A DNA stretch of 64,000 nucleotides from a bacterium (GTDB lineage Bacteria; Ratteibacteria; UBA8468; B48-G9; JAFGKM01), in the NCBI GenBank assembly GCA_026414725.1, contig JAOAIL010000003.1, forward strand, positions 32,685-96,684, read 5' to 3'. Position 1 is the stretch's first letter; the number at the start of each line of letters is the position of its first letter. A program made the translations under genes and the position numbers. Of this stretch, positions 8,052 to 18,359 are shown in pieces. The notes beneath the pieces were generated by a model, which was given only the letters and a program-made list of their open reading frames with translations, was not told where the DNA came from and searched no databases.

Positions 8052-9348
8052 TCTTTTTTTCTTGTTCCTCCATTCTTTTCTTTTCCTGCTCTGCTATAAC
8101 TTTTGCTTCTTCACCTGTAATAATCCTTGGAATAAGAAACATTACAAGGTCTGTTTTTCCTTTCTGTTTATCTTTTCTGCTAAAGAGAAATGGAAATATA
8201 TCGCCGAGGACAGGAACCTTTGATTTCTTTTCAATAGTATCCTGTCTTAAAAGTCCACCTATAACAAGTGTTTCTCCACTTTTTATCATTACCTTTGTTT
8301 TTGCTGTTCTTTCATTTGTGTCCACAGCATCTTTAAATACAGATGATTGAGTTGCTGAACTTACTGTTGGTTCAACATCAAGTATAATAACACCCTCTGC
8401 ATTTACATGGGGGACAACCTTCAAGCTTACACCCACATCTCTATATTCATACTCCGTAGTAATCCTTCCCCCTTCCATACTTTCAGTAATTTTGGGTGCT
8501 ACAGCCATATTTTTCGTAATTTTTATTGTTGCAGGAGAGTCATTCAATGTTGTAATCCGTGGATTAGCGAGTATATTTGCCTGTCCTTTATCTTCAAGAA
8601 TCTTCAAATTTGCAGTAAGTTCTGCAAATGAAAGAGTACCTAGTGTAAATTGCGGTGATTGTGTTGCTGTAGTCATAGTACCTCGCCTCGGACTAACAAT
8701 CTCTCTTGAATAACTTTCCTCCCATGGAAAAGAAGTATCTATTGCTGGACCAAACCAGCTTCCTTCCACATTCCACTTAATCCCGAGATATTTTAAACTA
8801 TCTGTAGCCATTTCTACAAGAATTGCTTCTATCGCTACCTGTGGTACGGTCTTATCAAGAGATATTATTATTTTTCTAATATCTTCAAAAAGTTCAGGAG
8901 TTTCTCTTATAGTTATACTATTGGTTCTTGAGTCAATAACCATCTGTCCATTACTACTTATTAGAGTAGATAGAACCTTTCCGAGGTCCTCCGCTTTTGC
9001 ATATTGAAGAAAGAACGTCTCACTTTTAAGAGGGGATACTGTCTCTCCTGACACCTTAACCATATAGATATCTGTTCCTGAAATTTTTTCCCTATAAAGT
9101 CCATTTGCTTTAAGTATTGAATCAACTGCTTCTTCGCTTGATACATCTTCAAGATAGGCACTTATTGGCTTCTCAGCAAGTTCAGCACTTGTTATCAGTT
9201 TTATCCCTGTGAGCTTACTTAAACTCTGCAGGACAAGTCCTAACTTTGCTTGATTATATGTAACGGTGATATTTTTTGCCATTATACTTATAGATATAAG
9301 GAAAATTAGTATACTCAGGATTTTAAATACTTTAAGATGCTTGGTCAT
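8038..9348 (-). CDS. pilQ: type IV pilus secretin (PilQ/GspD family)
   Basis: This 436-residue outer-membrane secretin forms the channel through which the pilus leaves the cell. It has a hydrophobic signal at 9-24, an STN-like domain (about 25-75), one short secretin N domain (FLQYAKAEDLGKVLSTLI to IIISLDKTVPQVAIEAILVE) and the C-terminal secretin domain with ANPRITTLNDSPATI, VGVSLKVVPHV, SGETLVIGGLL and VPVLGDIFPFLF. It ends in a charged E/K-rich tail. It is shorter than typical PilQ because AMIN domains and extra N domains are absent. A GGAGATGATAAA ribosome site precedes the ATG. It lies downstream of pilMNOP, the canonical order. Confidence 0.92.
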   Translation of the reverse strand: MTKHLKVFKILSILIFLISISIMAKNITVTYNQAKLGLVLQSLSKLTGIKLITSAELAEKPISAYLEDVSSEEAVDSILKANGLYREKISGTDIYMVKVSGETVSPLKSETFFLQYAKAEDLGKVLSTLISSNGQMVIDSRTNSITIRETPELFEDIRKIIISLDKTVPQVAIEAILVEMATDSLKYLGIKWNVEGSWFGPAIDTSFPWEESYSREIVSPRRGTMTTATQSPQFTLGTLSFAELTANLKILEDKGQANILANPRITTLNDSPATIKITKNMAVAPKITESMEGGRITTEYEYRDVGVSLKVVPHVNAEGVIILDVEPTVSSATQSSVFKDAVDTNERTAKTKVMIKSGETLVIGGLLRQDTIEKKSKVPVLGDIFPFLFSRKDKQKGKTDLVMFLIPRIITGEEAKVIAEQEKKRMEEQEKKNEER

Positions 9349-9362
9349 TTTATCATCTCCTT

Positions 9363-9770
9363 TTATTGTATATAAAGTGGGACTACATCCTTCCCTTCTT
9401 TAAGTAAAACCCTATCACTTAGTATCTTATAAACCTGGATACTCCCTATAAATTCTCCTTCCTTTTTTACATCATCATTTATAATAGCCATTGATATCCT
9501 TCCATCGGTAATAATTCCAGACAGTGTCAATTCTAAAAGTTTTTGTTCTTCAAATTTTTTATTAGAAATAGTAAGGGGGATAAAGGGGTCTTTTTTTAAA
9601 TGGATTGACGTACTAGTTCTATCTTTATCTATTAATTGAATACTCTCTTTTAGTTTTTCTATCCCTTGTTCAATAGTATTTACATCAATCACTACTGATA
9701 TTGATTTTCTCCCTTCTGCAAATAAAAATGTACTTATTATCAAAAGAAAAATATAAATATATTTATTCAT
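9363..9770 (-). CDS. pilP: PilP-like periplasmic pilus alignment protein
   Basis: This ~135-residue protein has a signal-like hydrophobic segment (YIYIFLLIISTFLFA) and ends in a small beta domain: KKDPFIPLT, LTLSGIITDGRISMAIIND, EGEFIGSIQVYKILSDRVLL. That domain is the PilP/GspC homology-region type which links the inner-membrane PilN-PilO complex to the secretin. I choose the ATG at 9770 because AAGGGTGA precedes it; an in-frame ATG at 9788 is also possible. Either start overlaps pilO. It lacks the cysteine of a lipoprotein box, unlike many PilP proteins. Confidence 0.78.
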   Translation of the reverse strand: MNKYIYIFLLIISTFLFAEGRKSISVVIDVNTIEQGIEKLKESIQLIDKDRTSTSIHLKKDPFIPLTISNKKFEEQKLLELTLSGIITDGRISMAIINDDVKKEGEFIGSIQVYKILSDRVLLKEGKDVVPLYIQ

Positions 9771-10356
9771 TTTCACCCTTCTTTTCATCTAATGCTTCTT
9801 TCTTAATTCCAAAAATTCGCATTTCATAAATGACTAATATATTGTTAGATATAAGTTCTCTTTCTTTTGTTACAGATATTTCTTTCACTATTAAAAATTT
9901 ATTATTTTGTTCTATGTCATTTATAAAAGAAACGACTTCAGGAAATCTACCTGTAATTTTCACTTTCCATTTATAGTATAATTGGTCTTCTTTTGTCATC
10001 CTTCCTGCAGTACTTTCTTCTTTCGTAATCTCTATTATTTCTATGCCTCTATATTTTGTAAGATTATATAGATAGTTATATAATGCAAGACCAGGGTCAA
10101 TTTCTGTTAGATCAAGCCATAAGAAATCCGTTAATTTCTCATGTCCGACTCTTACTGTGCTTTCTATAGAATTGAGGAATGTTGGAGTTGTGGTTACTTT
10201 CATATAAGTATATTCTATCCTTGATTTTTTAGTTTTATATTCCTGTAATATTTTCCCCTGAGGTATGAGAATAAATCCATATATAATAAATCCTATAAAG
10301 ATATATGACAATATCATCCATATGGAATATTTCTTAATTAGATGTTTCAATGGCAT
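9763..10356 (-). CDS. pilO: PilO-like inner-membrane pilus alignment protein
   Basis: This 197-residue bitopic protein has one N-terminal membrane helix (about 13-32), a short coiled region, and a ferredoxin-like periplasmic domain around WKVKITGRFPEVVSFINDIE, the recurrent PilO pattern. It would pair with PilN and PilP to align the motor and the secretin. The start has a GAAAGGT ribosome site and overlaps the pilN 3' end by 23 bases. Identity rests on topology, the VVSFINDIE block and gene order. Confidence 0.8.
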   Translation of the reverse strand: MPLKHLIKKYSIWMILSYIFIGFIIYGFILIPQGKILQEYKTKKSRIEYTYMKVTTTPTFLNSIESTVRVGHEKLTDFLWLDLTEIDPGLALYNYLYNLTKYRGIEIIEITKEESTAGRMTKEDQLYYKWKVKITGRFPEVVSFINDIEQNNKFLIVKEISVTKERELISNNILVIYEMRIFGIKKEALDEKKGENE

Positions 10357-10972
10357 TTTTACCTTTCTTTCCTTTTATTTCACACTCTATTAAAAAAGAG
10401 ATCACTTCTGTATTTTCAACAATAATTTTTTTAACTTCTTTTAGATAAACATCTTTAAAACCATTGAAGGCAGTCAGATTTTTTACAAATTTATCTATAG
10501 ATTCCCTTTCATTCATTATCTCTCTAAAGACATACCCTGAAATTAAAATTACTGTAGATTTCTCTCCTCTATCTCCTGTAGATTGAGGTCTATTATCTAC
10601 TTCTTTACTATAAAACCTTTCCAGCCATATCCCTGAAGGGACATTTTCTCCTACAAAATTTAGAATAGGTGCCCACTCTATTCTCTTTTCTTTTTCATTA
10701 ATAAAAAAATTAATGCTTTTCAACATCTCCTGAGATTCAACATCTTTTTGTTTAATAAAATCAAACTTTTCTTTATCAGATATAATTTTCTGCTGTATAT
10801 TTTCTATTTCATTGCTTGTTTTACTGATAATACTCCTATTGGACAAAAAAACTATCAATAAAAATCCTAAAAGGAAGAAAAGTCCTGCAAAATAAATCAG
10901 AAAAAGGTTAAATACCATATGTCTATTTTTAAATCTTTCAAGACGTGTCCTAATTATGTTGATTTCAATCAT
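10334..10972 (-). CDS. pilN: PilN-like inner-membrane pilus alignment protein
   Basis: This 212-residue bitopic protein starts MIEINIIRTRLERFKNRH, a short cytoplasmic peptide like the PilN segment that docks on PilM, then has a membrane helix (about 20-43), a coiled coil (about 44-90) and a periplasmic domain with NVPSGIWLERF and LTAFNGFKDVYLKEVKK, both PilN-like. An upstream in-frame start at 11080 would embed 36 residues in pilM; the ATG at 10972 is better because it overlaps the pilM stop as ATGA, the usual coupling in this operon. Confidence 0.83.
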   Translation of the reverse strand: MIEINIIRTRLERFKNRHMVFNLFLIYFAGLFFLLGFLLIVFLSNRSIISKTSNEIENIQQKIISDKEKFDFIKQKDVESQEMLKSINFFINEKEKRIEWAPILNFVGENVPSGIWLERFYSKEVDNRPQSTGDRGEKSTVILISGYVFREIMNERESIDKFVKNLTAFNGFKDVYLKEVKKIIVENTEVISFLIECEIKGKKGKNAIETSN

Positions 10973-11973
10973 TTTATTTTTCTCAATATAAGCCCAAGAG
11001 AAATAGAAAAAATTGTTCCTGTTTCTTTTATATCTATAGGAATTGGTATCTCTGTCTCTATCTCTTCCAGTGGATTCCAAACATTAGTAGGAATATTCAT
11101 ATCCTTCTCTAAAGATTCTTTCAATCCAGGTAGAAAGGCGCCACCGCCAGTTAAGAATAATGATTGAGCTGTCTTTTCAGTAATTTTTTTGAAATAATCT
11201 ATACTTACTCTTGTTTCTGTAATAAGATCTGAAATAACTACGGGTATCATTTTTTTTATTTCATTTTTGTTCTCTCCCTTCTTTATATATATCTCTGCTT
11301 CTTCTGAAGATATATTTTTTTCCAAAGCAATAGTATCTATCACATTTTTACTACCAAAAGGGAGGTCTCTTACAAGAATAAATTTGTCTTTTTCTGCAAT
11401 AACAAGATTAGTCGTTTTATATCCAACATTAAGAATAAATATTATTCCTTCATATTCAGCATGTAAATAAGTAAAACTATTTAAAATGGCCAATCCATCA
11501 TAATCCATAACGAGTGGTTTAATACCAGCCATCTGCATTGTTGAAATAATAAAATCACACTTATCTTTATGGTAGCCGATAAAAAGAATTGTTTTTTTAT
11601 TCCCGTTGGGAAGAAAAACGTAATCATATTCAAGATTTCTTATTCCCCCAGGAACTACCTGCATCATTTCAAGTTGTACAGCAGATTCTATTTCTCCCGG
11701 TGGTAAGTCGGGTATATTAAAATAATGTATTACAGTTCCTGTACCACTTATACTCAAAATCCCTGTTTTAGTTGATATGGTATGCTGAGATAAGAAATTT
11801 TTTAGTGCTTTAACAAATACATCCTGTTCTCTTTCATTTAAATTGTCTTTAAAATTAGTGAATGGAGAAGGAAAATAACCTATACGTCGTAATATTATAC
11901 GTCCATTTCTTATACATCCTTCAGATACCTTTACATAATAAGACCCCACATCTATACCTAATAACCATTTCAT
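10969..11973 (-). CDS. pilM: PilM actin-like pilus assembly ATPase
   Basis: This 334-residue cytoplasmic protein has the actin/FtsA fold of PilM: phosphate-1 motif GIDVGSYYVK (6-15), ILNVGYKTTNLVIAE in the phosphate-2 region, and the adenosine motif LTGGGAFLPGL near the C-terminus. The central segment IPDLPPGEIESAVQLEMMQVVP is the characteristic PilM 1C-subdomain start. It binds the N-terminal peptide of PilN and ties the alignment complex to the motor. It is separated from the upstream pilin gene by a hairpin (11981-12015). Confidence 0.92.
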   Translation of the reverse strand: MKWLLGIDVGSYYVKVSEGCIRNGRIILRRIGYFPSPFTNFKDNLNEREQDVFVKALKNFLSQHTISTKTGILSISGTGTVIHYFNIPDLPPGEIESAVQLEMMQVVPGGIRNLEYDYVFLPNGNKKTILFIGYHKDKCDFIISTMQMAGIKPLVMDYDGLAILNSFTYLHAEYEGIIFILNVGYKTTNLVIAEKDKFILVRDLPFGSKNVIDTIALEKNISSEEAEIYIKKGENKNEIKKMIPVVISDLITETRVSIDYFKKITEKTAQSLFLTGGGAFLPGLKESLEKDMNIPTNVWNPLEEIETEIPIPIDIKETGTIFSISLGLILRKIK

Positions 11974-11980
11974 AATTTTT

Positions 11981-12015
11981 ATAGACAGAGAGGGAAATTT
12001 TCCCCCTCTGTCTAT
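11981..12015. repeat. hairpin between the pilin gene and pilM
   Basis: ATAGACAGAG-A-GGG (11981-11994) pairs with 12002-12015 with a single mismatch, leaving a short A/T loop. It sits 12 bases after the pilA stop and 7 bases before the pilM ATG. On the transcribed (minus) strand it is followed by A-rich sequence and not a U-run, so it is more likely a processing or partial-termination element separating abundant pilin mRNA from the downstream assembly genes. Confidence 0.65.
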
Positions 12016-12027
12016 TCCTTGAATTAA

Positions 12028-12411
12028 TTATATACCGCTATATGAGATTGTTGAACCTGCTGCATTTGTGTATGTCAGTGTTACAGTAATCCCTGCCGCA
12101 TCACCGGTCCCTGTTGTCTGAGCAGTAAATCCGTTTGCATCAGCAGCTGTTATAGCATAGGATGTAAAATATCTATTCCCTGTAGCAGAGATATTTAAAT
12201 TATTAGAATCAGTGGTGTATGTATTGTGTTCTGCATAATATATCTTCTGTGCTGTAAGAACTGAACCGAGTAGTGCTGCGCCTTCTGCTGCCATTGCTTT
12301 TCTCACCTGTGCCCTGTATATAGGAATAGATATGGCAGCCAGTACACCAACGATAATAACAACCGCCATTAACTCTATCAGGGTAAACCCCTTCTTCCCT
12401 TTTGTTTTCAT
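12028..12411 (-). CDS. pilA: major type IV pilin (PilA/GspG-like)
   Basis: This 127-residue prepilin has a leader MKTKGKKG and mature start FTLIELMAVVIIVGVLAAIS, with the +5 glutamate and the long N-terminal helix continuing to about residue 60 (RAQVRKAMAAEGAALLGSVL). The tail is a short Gly/Thr/Asn-rich beta domain with YYAEHNTYTTD, closest in size to GspG-like or small PilA pilins, and has no disulfide cysteine pair. It is placed between pilC and pilM and has its own strong promoter (12428-12456), as expected for the main structural subunit. A hairpin follows the gene. Confidence 0.88.
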   Translation of the reverse strand: MKTKGKKGFTLIELMAVVIIVGVLAAISIPIYRAQVRKAMAAEGAALLGSVLTAQKIYYAEHNTYTTDSNNLNISATGNRYFTSYAITAADANGFTAQTTGTGDAAGITVTLTYTNAAGSTISYSGI

Positions 12412-12427
12412 TTCTCTGCTGTTATTA

Positions 12428-12456
12428 ATTATAACATATTCTCAAAAGTTTATCAA
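12428..12456 (-). promoter_or_regulatory. strong sigma-70-type promoter of the pilin gene
   Basis: On the minus strand TTGATA (12456-12451) and TATAAT (12433-12428) are 17 bases apart, and TGT directly precedes the -10 box (extended -10). The predicted start is about 10 bases before the pilA ATG. This gives the pilin a separate, strong transcript within the pil operon. Confidence 0.7.
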
Positions 12457-12472
12457 GTTAACAAATTTTATT

Positions 12473-13696
12473 TTATCTCATTGAACCTGCTAAGTTAAAT
12501 ATAGGAAGATAAATAGCAATTACTATTGTACCTACAATAACAGCAAGTCCAATTATCAAAATTGGCTCGAGAATTGAAGTTAATACATTCAAAGTAGCAT
12601 CTACTTCATCCTTGAAAAATTTCGCTGTTCTTCTTAACATCTCTTCTATATTACCGGTTTCTTCTCCTACCATAACCATCCTGGTAAGCAAGATAGGAAA
12701 TATTTTATACTTTTTCATTTCCTCACCCATAAGAGCACCTTGTAATACTCCTTTACGTACTTTAAGTACTGCATTTTCTACTATTTTATTCTCCACAGTT
12801 TTAGATACGATATCAAGAGCTGATACGATAGGAACTCCTCCTGCAAGTAATGTTGCAAGTGAATTTGAAAATCGTGAAAGAGATACTTTAAGAATTAAAG
12901 GACCAAATATAGGTGTTCTTAATTTCATTCTATCAATCTTTTCTCTACCAGCAGGGGTCCTATTAAATATAAAAAAGGAAATAAAACAAATAAAAAAGAA
13001 AGGGAGTATAAAAGGTAAGGCGGAAATAAAAAATTCACTTATACCTAATATTACAAGAGTAAATTTTGGAAGCTGGGCATTAAAACTTTTAAAAATTTCA
13101 TTGAATTTTGGCAGTAGAAATAAAAACACAAAGAATACTACAGCAATAAAAAATATAAGAACAACTATAGGATAACTTAATGCTTGTTTAACTTTGCTCT
13201 TTAAAATAAGCTGTTCTTCAAAATCAGAAGCAATTTCTTTCATTACTTCAGCGGTATTACCGCTTTCTTCTCCGGATTTAATTAAAGCAATATAAAGGGG
13301 AGAAAACACTTTAGGATGTTTTGAAAGTGCAGATGAAAAACTATCTCCCTCTTGAATGTTGGACTTAATATTTTGTAGAACATTAGAAAAGTATTTATTA
13401 GACGTTTGTGTACTTAAATCGTCAAGAGTATCTGTTATAGAAACACCTGCAGCAAGCATTGTAGACGCCTGTCTGGTAAACAGAGCAAGCTCTTTAAGAT
13501 TTACCCGTCCTTTCTTTAGCTTTTGCTGTTTTTGTTTAGATAATAAAAGTCCTTTTTCTTCAGCGATCTGTATATTTACAGGAAAAAGATTTTGATTTCT
13601 CAGTCGGGTTACAACTGCAATATTTGAAGGTGCTTCTAAAAGACCTTCTATGCGATTTCCTTTTGTATCTCTCGCTACATAATAATATCTCGCCAT
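12473..13696 (-). CDS. pilC: PilC/GspF inner-membrane platform protein
   Basis: This 407-residue protein is the polytopic platform on which the ATPase acts. It contains the duplicated GspF domain: LALFTRQASTMLAAGVSITDTLDDL with ALIKSGEESGN in the first half, and SNSLATLLAGGVPIVSALDIVS with RMVMVGEETGNIEEML in the second. Hydrophobic helices lie at about 170-195, 215-245 and 375-400. Length is standard. It is 7 bases downstream of pilB. It should be essential for pilus polymerisation and, if a retraction ATPase exists elsewhere, depolymerisation. Confidence 0.95.
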   Translation of the reverse strand: MARYYYVARDTKGNRIEGLLEAPSNIAVVTRLRNQNLFPVNIQIAEEKGLLLSKQKQQKLKKGRVNLKELALFTRQASTMLAAGVSITDTLDDLSTQTSNKYFSNVLQNIKSNIQEGDSFSSALSKHPKVFSPLYIALIKSGEESGNTAEVMKEIASDFEEQLILKSKVKQALSYPIVVLIFFIAVVFFVFLFLLPKFNEIFKSFNAQLPKFTLVILGISEFFISALPFILPFFFICFISFFIFNRTPAGREKIDRMKLRTPIFGPLILKVSLSRFSNSLATLLAGGVPIVSALDIVSKTVENKIVENAVLKVRKGVLQGALMGEEMKKYKIFPILLTRMVMVGEETGNIEEMLRRTAKFFKDEVDATLNVLTSILEPILIIGLAVIVGTIVIAIYLPIFNLAGSMR

Positions 13697-13703
13697 TTTA
13701 CAT

Positions 13704-15377
13704 TTATGTAAGTGTCTTACTTAAAAGTTCTTCTACAGTAGTTATTCCCGCAAAAACTTTTTTTAACGCTGCTTGCTTAAGAGTTGTAAATCCATATTTA
13801 ATACACAGTTCTCGTAGTGCTTCCTCATCAGTATCCTTAAGTATCTGTTTTTTTATATCTCCTTTATTGAGGTTTAGAACTTCAAAAATGGCAATCATTC
13901 CTTTATAACCGGTAGAATTACATTCTCCACAACCTCTACCTTTATATATTTTATTCTCTACTTTAATTCCCATATTTTTTAGAATTTCAGTGCCTTCTAT
14001 ATCCTCCTGTAAACAATTTTGACATATTCTTCTTACAAGACGTTGTGCCATAATAAGATGGACTGCATCAACTATAAGATAGTTAGGAATACCCATATAA
14101 TTTAAACGGGCTACTGTTGAAATAGTATCATTTGTATGCAAAGTACTTATTACAAGATGGCCTGTAAGTGCTGATTGAATAGATATCTGTGCTGTCTCAA
14201 GGTCCCTTATTTCTCCCACCATTATTACATCAGGGTCCTGTCTCAATATACTTCTTAAAACCTCTGCAAATGTAAGTCCTATTTTTGGTTTTACCTGAAC
14301 CTGGTTAATTCCTGCAAGTTCATATTCTACTGGATCTTCAATAGTTATAATATTCTTCTCAGGAGTATTTATAAAATTAAGTCCTGAATATAAAGTAGTT
14401 GTTTTTCCTGACCCAGTTGGTCCTGTCACGATAATCATTCCATATGGTTTTTTTAAAGAAGAACGGTAAATATTTGCCTCTTCTTCTTCCATTCCAAGTG
14501 TATCGAGTGTCTTTACAAGTGATTGTTTATGTAAAAGCCGTAAAACAATTTTTTCTCCATATATAGTAGGTAAAGTTGAAACCCTTACATCTATTTCTCT
14601 TGGACCTATCCTGAATTTTGTCCTTCCATCCTGTGGTAAACGCCTTTCTCCTATATCAAGGTTTGAAAGTATTTTCAATCTCGTAACAATACCAGAATAA
14701 GCCCCTCTTGGAGGTGGAGGCATATGGTATAGTGCCCCATCTATCCTGAAACGTAAAGAGATTTTATCTTCTTGTGGTTCAAGATGTATATCAGTAGCCC
14801 TTTTCTCAGTCGCTTCTAAAAAGAGAGAATTAACAAATTTAACTATGGGTGGGTCTTCAGCAGCTACTTTTAATTGTTGAACATTTACAACTTCTGTATC
14901 AGTTCCTGTCTCTTCTAATTCAGATGTTGTTCGGGATAGGTCTGTATTAACTCCATAGTATTTTTCAACAAACTCTTCTATCTGACTTTTTTCTGCTCTT
15001 ACTATCCTTAACTGCTTATTGGTATTTCGTCTTACTGTGTCTATAGCCACTATATCCGTAGGATCAGCCATAGCAATAGTTAATTTATCCTTTTCAAGAG
15101 CTATTGCAATAAGATTATATCTCCTTGCAATATTTTCAGGAATCAGATTTACAACTTCTGCTTTTATACCTCTAATTTTTGAAAGGTCAACAAAACTAGA
15201 TTTCTTTTGGTCTGTTAGACACTCAATAATCTGCTCTTTTGTAACAATTCTTTGTTCAATCAGAATCTCCCCTAGGAATTTTTTTTCTAAGGTCTGCTTG
15301 AGGAGTGCATCTTCAAGTTGTTCCTGAGTAATAAGCCCTTTTTCTAACAATATCTGACCCAGCTCTTTCCTTTCCAT
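13704..15377 (-). CDS. pilB: PilB/GspE pilus extension ATPase
   Basis: This 557-residue hexameric ATPase powers pilus extension. It has an N-terminal GspE-N/MshEN domain (about 1-145), then the ATPase core with Walker A GPTGSGKTT (319-327), Asp box, Walker B DPDVIMVGEIRD (about 380-391), the His box region (ISTLHTNDT) and the zinc-binding CQNC and CGEC cysteines. This is an assembly-type (PilB) and not a retraction-type (PilT) enzyme. The ATG lacks a Shine-Dalgarno sequence and is 9 bases after a weak -10 box (15387-15392), so the message may be leaderless. First gene of the pilus operon. Confidence 0.95.
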   Translation of the reverse strand: MERKELGQILLEKGLITQEQLEDALLKQTLEKKFLGEILIEQRIVTKEQIIECLTDQKKSSFVDLSKIRGIKAEVVNLIPENIARRYNLIAIALEKDKLTIAMADPTDIVAIDTVRRNTNKQLRIVRAEKSQIEEFVEKYYGVNTDLSRTTSELEETGTDTEVVNVQQLKVAAEDPPIVKFVNSLFLEATEKRATDIHLEPQEDKISLRFRIDGALYHMPPPPRGAYSGIVTRLKILSNLDIGERRLPQDGRTKFRIGPREIDVRVSTLPTIYGEKIVLRLLHKQSLVKTLDTLGMEEEEANIYRSSLKKPYGMIIVTGPTGSGKTTTLYSGLNFINTPEKNIITIEDPVEYELAGINQVQVKPKIGLTFAEVLRSILRQDPDVIMVGEIRDLETAQISIQSALTGHLVISTLHTNDTISTVARLNYMGIPNYLIVDAVHLIMAQRLVRRICQNCLQEDIEGTEILKNMGIKVENKIYKGRGCGECNSTGYKGMIAIFEVLNLNKGDIKKQILKDTDEEALRELCIKYGFTTLKQAALKKVFAGITTVEELLSKTLT

Positions 15378-15386
15378 TGGTAAATT

Positions 15387-15438
15387 AGTTAATCATACAT
15401 AACCTTTTTTGTCAATTTTCCCAATGAAAGGGTATAAT
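15387..15438. promoter_or_regulatory. divergent pilB/ligA promoters sharing one -35 heptamer
   Basis: The heptamer TTGTCAA at 15409-15415 reads as TTGTCA for ligA (plus) and TTGACA for pilB (minus), offset by one base. For ligA, the -10 TATAAT is at 15433-15438 after an 18-base spacer, 8 bases before the ATG. For pilB, the best -10 is TTAACT (15392-15387) after 17 bases, 9 bases before its ATG. Polymerase cannot occupy both at once. Confidence 0.65.
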
Positions 15439-15443
15439 TTTAA

Positions 15444-17435
<1,992 letters not shown>

Positions 17436-18314
17436 ATGACATATAAAGAAATCCTGAATGATTTTCTTAACCATATAGAGATTGAAAGAAACCTTTCAAA
17501 GAATACTGTTGCTGCATACAGAGTAGACCTTGAAAAATTCGGAGAATTTTTAAATATAAACAACTATAAACTTCAAGAAATTGACAGTGAAAAAATCACA
17601 ATATATATTCTCTTTCTCAAGAAAAAAGGGCTTTCTTCATCTTCCATAGTAAGGACACTCTCTGCTGTAAGAAGTTTTTACAGGTTTATAGCAGGGCAGG
17701 GGATAGTGAAAAGTTCTAATGCTTCTGGCTTTGAATCTATGAAGTTTCAGAGGACACTACCTGAGGTGTTAAGTAGAGAAGAGATAGATATCCTGATAAA
17801 GAACATATCAGAACATGATAAATTGAGAAATCTTGCTATTATTGAACTTATATATGGAGCAGGTCTACGTGTTTCTGAAGTAACAGACATAAAGTTAGAG
17901 GATATAAACTTTGAAAAAAAATATATAAAGATAAGAGGAAAAGGCAATAGAGAACGGATTGTGCTTATCAACCAATGCGCTCTTTCCTCTATAAAGAATT
18001 ATCTTGAAAAACGGACTAACGGTAAGATATCCACATCCATCTGGTTATTTCCTAATAGGAGTGGTAAAAAAATATCCAGGCAGAGTATATGGAAGTTAAT
18101 TAAAAAAATTTCTGTATATCTTCCATCAGAAAAAAGAATAACCCCGCATACATTCCGCCACTCATTTGCAACACATCTTCTTGAAGGGGGATTGGATTTA
18201 AGAATTGTTCAGGAACTACTCGGACATAAAACACTTGCTACCACAGAGATATATACACATCTTAATAGAAAACATATACACTCTATTTATAAGAAGTTCC
18301 ATCCAAGAGCATAA
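17436..18314 (+). CDS. xerC: Xer-type tyrosine recombinase (XerC/XerD)
   Basis: This 292-residue site-specific recombinase probably resolves chromosome dimers at dif. The N-terminal SAM-like core-binding domain covers 1-88. The catalytic domain has all key residues: R145 (GAGLRVSEV), K169 (GKGNRE), H238 and R241 (HTFRHSFATHLL), H264 (LLGHKTLATT) and the nucleophile Y273 (EIYTHL). It begins at the base after the ligA stop, so the two genes are co-transcribed. XerC and XerD cannot be told apart by eye. No phage or integron context is present, which favours the housekeeping role over an integrase. Confidence 0.92.
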   Translation: MTYKEILNDFLNHIEIERNLSKNTVAAYRVDLEKFGEFLNINNYKLQEIDSEKITIYILFLKKKGLSSSSIVRTLSAVRSFYRFIAGQGIVKSSNASGFESMKFQRTLPEVLSREEIDILIKNISEHDKLRNLAIIELIYGAGLRVSEVTDIKLEDINFEKKYIKIRGKGNRERIVLINQCALSSIKNYLEKRTNGKISTSIWLFPNRSGKKISRQSIWKLIKKISVYLPSEKRITPHTFRHSFATHLLEGGLDLRIVQELLGHKTLATTEIYTHLNRKHIHSIYKKFHPRA

Positions 18315-18359
18315 AAAGATTACCGTAAAAGAAAATCAACAGATTTTAAAATCAGAAAT

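Noticed and set aside
12612..13175. 187-codon plus-strand reading frame inside pilC
   Set aside because: It is antisense to a well-conserved gene, and the long length follows from the base composition of the pilC coding strand.
17436..18314. Phage or integron integrase
   Set aside because: It is fused in operon with ligA, no mobile genes or attachment sites are near, and all features fit housekeeping XerC/D.
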